Shown piece after piece: positions 59,810 through 64,000 of a DNA stretch of 64,000 nt; the first letter of the stretch is position 1; each line of letters begins with the position of its first letter. The DNA lies in contig CAWIBU010000003.1 in NCBI GenBank assembly GCA_963834445.1, forward strand, positions 310,001-374,000, given 5' to 3'. Both the position numbers and the translations under genes were made by a program. Source of the stretch: PALSA-350 sp963834445. GTDB taxonomy: Bacteria; Acidobacteriota; Terriglobia; Terriglobales; Acidobacteriaceae. The notes beneath the pieces were generated by a model. The model was given only the letters and a program-made list of their open reading frames with translations, did not search any database and was not told where the DNA came from.

Positions 59810-60844
59810 ATGATCAAATCCCCTTTTGCGAGTGAGCTTTTGCGCAAACGCTACTACATCATATTTGTAGCCCGCCAGGACGATGGCGAATTGCGCAAAA
59901 TTCCGATTCCCTTGCACTACGCCTATGTGTTTGCCGCCGCTGCGGTGCTGGGACTCTTTACTATCACGGGTTTAGCCGGTTCTTACAGCCGCATGTTGCT
60001 GAAAACCGCGCACTATAACCAGGTTCGCACCGAACGCGAGACCATCCGCCATGATTATCTGCAGATGGAGCAGGTTGCCCACGAGAAAGACGTCCAGGCG
60101 GCCTCTCTCGGGTCTTTGGCCAGCGAAGTAAGCGCTCTCTACGGCTTGCGCCAGAACCGGCTCAGCAAGACGGCCATGCCGCAGACTTCGGTCGCAGCCA
60201 GTCCCGCCGCAGAGGGCATCAGCGATCAGCAATACAACCAATCCCTTGACCAGCTACTTACCCTGCGCTCTTCGGCGATGTCCGGAGAGATTACCCACGG
60301 GCTGGACCTGTCGAATCGCTTCCCGGCTGCTCTTGGCGGTCTGGTAAGTGCGGGCTACGCGAACGCATCCTATGCCCCCTCCCTTTGGCCGGTACAGGGT
60401 GTCGTGACCAGTTCCTTCGGCGCTCGTCTGGATCCGTTTAACAACGAGGGCGCCTTCCATGCCGGGATTGATATCGCGACAGTTGTGGGTGATGCCGTAC
60501 GGGCGCCGGCGGATGGCACGGTGGTGAAAGCTGGCATGGGCACCGGGTACGGCCGCGAGGTCATCATCGACCATGGCCATGGCATCGAGACCCTCTACGC
60601 GCATCTTTCAGGATTTGCCGTGGTTGCGGGACAGGATATCCGCCGCGGAGATATTCTCGGCTATGTAGGATCGTCGGGGCACAGCACGGGACCTCACTTG
60701 CACTATGAGGTTCGTATTCACGACACGCCGGTCAATCCTTCGAAGTATCTGCATGCCGCCTCACGGCAGTTAGCGAGCTCTCCATCGACACCGGCTCCCA
60801 CACCTTCAGCGACCACAAGCAGCACCGGCGGCGGCGCGGACTAG
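59810..60844 (+). CDS. M23-family peptidoglycan metalloendopeptidase
   Basis: A 344-residue cell-wall peptidase or amidase activator. A membrane helix at about 39-57 (YVFAAAAVLGLFTITGLAG) anchors a periplasmic coiled coil (65-115) and the LytM/M23 domain (about 200-310). The zinc ligands are visible: His and Asp in FHAGIDIA, and the second His of PHLHYEV. A Ser/Thr/Pro-rich tail follows. The stop lies inside another open frame coding a signal peptide, so the M23 and DUF1906 genes overlap or are coupled. Confidence 0.93.
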   Translation: MIKSPFASELLRKRYYIIFVARQDDGELRKIPIPLHYAYVFAAAAVLGLFTITGLAGSYSRMLLKTAHYNQVRTERETIRHDYLQMEQVAHEKDVQAASLGSLASEVSALYGLRQNRLSKTAMPQTSVAASPAAEGISDQQYNQSLDQLLTLRSSAMSGEITHGLDLSNRFPAALGGLVSAGYANASYAPSLWPVQGVVTSSFGARLDPFNNEGAFHAGIDIATVVGDAVRAPADGTVVKAGMGTGYGREVIIDHGHGIETLYAHLSGFAVVAGQDIRRGDILGYVGSSGHSTGPHLHYEVRIHDTPVNPSKYLHAASRQLASSPSTPAPTPSATTSSTGGGAD

Positions 60845-60936
60845 CACTGCTGCTTGGGTTCTGCCTCACGCCTCTGGCATTTGCGCAAAGCCATTCCTAC
60901 TATGGATTTGATAAGAATGAGTACCCGGGCGACGGG

Positions 60937-61614
60937 ATGCTGCCCGGACTGCGCCGGAGTTTCTCCTTTGCCGGGTATTGGCTGAATCCTCCGCCTGGAG
61001 ATCGGGAGAACAGCTGGTTGGGGAAGCGCGCATCCGTCCGGGCGGCCGGATTCGGATTTGTGATCCTGTTCAATGGCCGGCTGGATAACGAGCTGGTCGG
61101 CAAAGATGCCGCAGCGCTTGGCCGTGCCGATGGCGCCGCTGCCGCAGCTGCTGCCCGGCGGGAGGGGTTTGCTGCCGGGGCGATCGTGTTTCTCGATCAG
61201 GAAGAGGGCGGCCGCTTGCTGCCCGAGCAGAATGCTTACTTGTTCGCCTGGGTGGATGCACTACGGGCCTCCGGGTATCGGCCGGGTGTTTATTGCTCCG
61301 GGATTCCGGTGGCGGAGGGCTCTGCCAAGGTGACAACCGCTGGGCTCATCGCCGCGCGCGACCCCGATGTAACCCTCTGGGTGGTGAATGACGTGAGCCC
61401 GCCCGCGCCCGGTTGCGTGCTTCCCAGGACAACCCCGTCACCGGCTGCAAGTGGAATAAAGCACGCGCTGGTGTGGCAATACGCGCAATCCCCGCGCACC
61501 AAATTCGCTCAGGGCGCCGCAAAGACCTATGCTGCCGACGGCAACTGCTATGCTGCCGGCACGTTTGTGGATTTGAATGTCTCTTCCTCCCCGGACCCCT
61601 CGAGAGGGAGATAG
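60937..61614 (+). CDS. Secreted DUF1906-like (Rv2525c-type glycoside-hydrolase-like) protein, start codon unclear
   Basis: At least 225 residues from the first ATG. The same frame is open upstream to a stop at 60706-60708, and the stretch 60820-60890 encodes an excellent signal peptide (HRRRRG, then LALLLGFCLTPLAFAQS) running directly into the domain start YYGFDKNEYPGD. Yet no ATG, GTG or TTG exists between that stop and 60937. The real start may be CTG 60847, two bases after the M23 stop, or the frame may be reached by a -1 shift from the M23 gene. The body has a TIM-barrel-like GFGFVILFNGRLDNEL, AAGAIVFLDQEEGGRL (acidic residues as in GH25-like folds) and GYRPGVYCSGI. Confidence 0.68.
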   Translation: MLPGLRRSFSFAGYWLNPPPGDRENSWLGKRASVRAAGFGFVILFNGRLDNELVGKDAAALGRADGAAAAAAARREGFAAGAIVFLDQEEGGRLLPEQNAYLFAWVDALRASGYRPGVYCSGIPVAEGSAKVTTAGLIAARDPDVTLWVVNDVSPPAPGCVLPRTTPSPAASGIKHALVWQYAQSPRTKFAQGAAKTYAADGNCYAAGTFVDLNVSSSPDPSRGR

Positions 61615-61636
61615 TATGACCTGCCCAATGATGAGC

Positions 61637-61892
61637 CTGAGTCCCGTAGGGACGGCTGAAAGTAGCCCAGGACGCAATCCTGGGTAACTATCATCCAAAG
61701 GATGCAGTCCCGTAGGGACGACTGAGAATTACCCAGGATGAAATCCTGGGATGGTTGGGATTTTGGAGTCAGCTGAGGGAACATAGGACAATCGTCCTTC
61801 CTCATTCAGCCGTCCCTACCGGACTGCTCTTGTTCTGGCAGGCCTGCCCAGGTCTTCATACATGGGCTAACTTTAGCCGTCCCTACGGAACT
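61637..61892. repeat. Array of GTCCCGTAGGGACGG repeats in both orientations
   Basis: Four copies of AGTCCCGTAGGGACGGCTGA or close variants: direct at 61641-61660 and 61707-61725, inverted at 61806-61825 and 61874-61892. CCCAGGA-x-CAATCCTGGG-type stems (61656-61684 and 61731-61751) lie between them. This fills the 307-bp gap between the DUF1906 gene and the convergent GT2 gene. Each copy is itself a small palindrome (GTCCCGTAGGGAC), so the array can fold into several hairpins. Confidence 0.88.
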
Positions 61893-61921
61893 CAACTTCC
61901 TGGGCTTCTTCCGCTGAGCTT

Positions 61922-62908
61922 CTAGCCTTCTTGCAGCATGCTCGGCTCTTCCGGGGCACGCAGCCGAACCAGGCGATCGATGGCATAGGGCGCGCGGTGT
62001 GAAGCGGTGTGGTAATGGCGAACCTGCAGTTCGCCGAGCAGGCCGATGGCCAGCATTTGAATACCTGCCAGAATCAAAACCCCGGCCACCACAAAGAGTG
62101 GTCCATGCGTTTCCATGACGGCCTGATGGGTAAAGACTTTTAGGCCGGCCAGCATCAGCGAGATCGCGGACCCTACGAAAATGCCCAGCGCGCCAAACGT
62201 GCCGAAAAAATGCAGCGGCCGCGTCATGTACTTCAGCAGGAAACGAATCGTCAGCAGGTCAAAGAAGACGCGGATGGTGCGGGAAATGCCGTAATGCGAT
62301 TTCCCGCGCTCGCGGTTCACATTACGGATAGGAATCTCACAGATGCTGGCCCCGTACCAGGAGGCAAGCGCCGGAATGAAACGGTGCATCTCGCCGTACA
62401 AAGGGATGTTGTGGATCACCTCGCGACGGTAGGCCTTGAACGTAGTGCCGAAGTCGTGAATGTCTACCCCGGAAAGCTTGGCCATGAGCCAGTTCGCACA
62501 GCGCGAAGGAATCCGGCGCATCACGAAATTATCGATGCGCTCCTTGCGCCAACCGCTGACCACGTCGTAACCCTCTTCCAGCTTGGCCACAAACTCCGGA
62601 ATCTCCGCCGGGTCGTGCTGCAGATCGCCATCCATCGCCAGAATATAGTCCCCCTGGGAGTGGTCGAATCCAGCGGCCAGCGCGGACGTCTGGCCAAAAT
62701 TGCGTCGCAGCTTAACTACCAGCACGCGGCTATCTACAGCGGCAATCTCCTCCAGCAGCTTGTAGGTGCGATCGCTCGATCCGTCGTCCACGAGCACGAG
62801 TTCAAAACTGTCGCCAATCTGCTCCATGACCGCCTTCAGGCGATCGTATAAAGCGGTAACGTTCTCTTCCTCGTTGTGGAAAGGCACGACGATCGAATAT
62901 TTCGGCAT
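61922..62908 (-). CDS. Family 2 glycosyltransferase (DPM1/GtrB-like, polyprenyl-phosphate sugar synthase)
   Basis: A 328-residue GT2 enzyme. The catalytic domain opens YSIVVPFHNEEENV, has VDDGSSDRTY and the DxD-region MDGDLQHDP, followed by VSGWRKERID. Two C-terminal transmembrane helices (about 228-250 and 262-288) anchor it, as in GtrB/ArnC-type enzymes that load a sugar from a nucleotide donor onto undecaprenyl phosphate at the inner membrane face. The donor sugar is unknown. It lies 22 bp downstream of the threonine aldolase gene on the same strand. Confidence 0.93.
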   Translation of the reverse strand: MPKYSIVVPFHNEEENVTALYDRLKAVMEQIGDSFELVLVDDGSSDRTYKLLEEIAAVDSRVLVVKLRRNFGQTSALAAGFDHSQGDYILAMDGDLQHDPAEIPEFVAKLEEGYDVVSGWRKERIDNFVMRRIPSRCANWLMAKLSGVDIHDFGTTFKAYRREVIHNIPLYGEMHRFIPALASWYGASICEIPIRNVNRERGKSHYGISRTIRVFFDLLTIRFLLKYMTRPLHFFGTFGALGIFVGSAISLMLAGLKVFTHQAVMETHGPLFVVAGVLILAGIQMLAIGLLGELQVRHYHTASHRAPYAIDRLVRLRAPEEPSMLQEG

Positions 62909-62930
62909 CTTAGAATTATAAATCCCAAAT

Positions 62931-63965
62931 TCACCAGTTTTTGTCTATTTCCTCGGCCAGAATCGTGCTGGCTCGCAGGCAGGCGTCGCGCTTTACATCA
63001 TGATGCGTGACCAGGCGTACCGAGTTGGGACCGACTCTTGAGGCCAAAACACCACGCCGGGCAAGCGCCTTGGCGAAGGCATCGGCTTCCCCGTCCTTTT
63101 TGAGCGTGAAGAGCACGATGTTGGTCTCGACCCGCTCCGGATTGAGCCGGCTCACGGCCTGCTCCAGCAGCCTGGCGTTGTCATGATCTTCCTGCAGCCG
63201 GCTGGTCATCTCGTTCAGAGCGATCAACCCGGCTGCGGCCAGAATGCCCGCCTGGCGCATGCCCCCACCCAGCGCTTTGCGAAAATTACGCGCCTTCTCT
63301 ATATTCTTCCGGCTGCTCACCAGCATCGACCCTACCGGCGCGCATAAGCCTTTCGAAAGGCAGAACATCACCGAAGCAAAGCCGCTCGTCAGCCGGTCGA
63401 CCGGCGTATCCAACGCAGTGGCAGCGTTGAAGATGCGGGCTCCATCAAGATGCAGCGGCAGGCCCGCGTCCGCGGCGCCGGCCCAGATCTCTTCCGCGAC
63501 CTCCAGGGGCATTACCGTGCCGCCGGCCAGGTTGTGGGTGTTCTCAAGCGAAATGAGACCGGTCTTAGAGCGAAAGTGGTGGCCGGTCGAGATTACTTTC
63601 TCAATCAGCGGCCAGGTCAGGATTCCGCGATCAGCATAGACGGTGCGCAGCTGACAGCCGGAAAAGGCCGAGACCATCGCCATTTCCCAGTCAACCAGGT
63701 GGCCGCGCGACTCGCAGATGACCTCCTGGCCGTGCTGGGTGTGCATGCGAACCGCAATCTGGTTGCCCATCGTGCCGGTAGGTACGAACAAGGCGGCCTC
63801 GCGCCCGAAAATCTCGGCGGCACGCGCTTCCAGCCGGTTGACGGTAGGGTCTTCCCCGTAGACGTCGTCGCCCACCTCGGCGGCGGCCATGGCGGCCCGC
63901 ATGGCCGGCGTGGGACGAGTGATGGTGTCGCTGCGCAGGTCAATCGTTTCGGTCTCGTTGGTCAT
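62931..63965 (-). CDS. ltaE: Low-specificity L-threonine aldolase
   Basis: A 344-residue PLP enzyme cleaving L-threonine/allo-threonine to glycine and acetaldehyde. It starts TIDLRSDTITRPTPAMRAAM, with VGDDVYGEDPTVNRLE, the PLP-stacking ENTHNLAGG, Asp174 in LHLDGARIFNAA and the Schiff-base Lys205 in FCLSKGLCAPVGS. It is full length. Its ATG overlaps a TGA of another minus-strand frame that runs off the window edge, so it is probably not first in its operon. Confidence 0.95.
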   Translation of the reverse strand: MTNETETIDLRSDTITRPTPAMRAAMAAAEVGDDVYGEDPTVNRLEARAAEIFGREAALFVPTGTMGNQIAVRMHTQHGQEVICESRGHLVDWEMAMVSAFSGCQLRTVYADRGILTWPLIEKVISTGHHFRSKTGLISLENTHNLAGGTVMPLEVAEEIWAGAADAGLPLHLDGARIFNAATALDTPVDRLTSGFASVMFCLSKGLCAPVGSMLVSSRKNIEKARNFRKALGGGMRQAGILAAAGLIALNEMTSRLQEDHDNARLLEQAVSRLNPERVETNIVLFTLKKDGEADAFAKALARRGVLASRVGPNSVRLVTHHDVKRDACLRASTILAEEIDKNW

Positions 63966-64000
63966 TGCGTCTGGAGTTCTTCTTTCGTGCCCAGGAAGTG
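63962..64000 (-). CDS. Possible C-terminal end of an upstream gene (window edge)
   Basis: The last 39 bases on the minus strand read HFLGTKEELQTQ and then TGA, which overlaps the ltaE start as ATGA. Four-base overlaps of this kind are frequent in this window, so this is plausibly the end of a co-transcribed gene, but twelve residues are too few to identify it. Confidence 0.35.
   Translation of the reverse strand, partial: HFLGTKEELQTQ

Overview
The window looks like chromosomal DNA of an acidobacterium of the Terriglobia/Acidobacteriaceae type. This is inferred from high GC, an Oar-like TonB-dependent receptor with an N-terminal carboxypeptidase-regulatory domain, a GH79 enzyme resembling those of Acidobacterium, a very large Ig/FG-GAP/NHL surface protein, and many dispersed inverted repeats carrying motifs such as GTCATCCCGACCG and GTCCCGTAGGGACGG. 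No rRNA, tRNA, CRISPR array or phage was seen.

Layout. (1) 1-12.2 kb is a carbohydrate-use locus: a partial NodB-fold protein, a 2-hydroxyacid dehydrogenase, a GH4 glycosidase and an IolB/KduI-like cupin (the last three overlapping), then a 1.1-kb palindromic element, a TonB-dependent receptor, a SIS sugar isomerase, and on the other strand a PfkB kinase plus a LacI repressor. Palindromes of the form GCAAG-CG-CTTGC upstream of the receptor and of the kinase are candidate operators that would tie these units together. (2) 12.4-13.4 kb holds msrB-msrA. (3) 13.7-25.9 kb is a complex I operon, nuoABCD-IHJKLMMN. It lacks nuoEFG and has two NuoM pump subunits; a 266-bp inverted repeat sits at the D/I junction. 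(4) 26.2-31.8 kb holds a tautomerase and a tripartite efflux operon of MdtP-YtcA-MdtN-MdtO type. (5) 32-40.6 kb holds a TonB-like protein and a second sugar-acid group: an MFS carrier of the organic-anion family, an SDR, a GH79 enzyme and an SMP-30 lactonase-like protein. Glutathione-independent formaldehyde dehydrogenase and an MscS channel lie among them. (6) 40.7-46.6 kb is a single 1977-residue secreted repeat protein. (7) 47-50 kb holds a covalent-FAD alditol/xylitol oxidase, a 54-residue zinc-ribbon-like protein and a PIN/TRAM membrane protein. (8) 50-53 kb is a four-gene operon, cysM-JAMM peptidase-cysO-moeZ, equivalent to the protein-bound-thiocarboxylate cysteine pathway of actinobacteria. 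Its carrier ends GGKRN, so it must be trimmed before it can work. (9) 53-64 kb is housekeeping: rsmI, a site-2-protease homologue that has lost its zinc histidines, rsmD, gltX, thiL, an M23 peptidase, a DUF1906 protein with no evident start codon, a GT2 glycosyltransferase and threonine aldolase.

The most interesting items are the CysO-type operon with an extended carrier, the EFG-less two-NuoM complex I, the 1.1-kb element with matching termini, the site-2-protease homologue with REVAR in place of HExxH, and the nested domain duplication in the giant protein. All calls come from reading the sequence; no database search was run.
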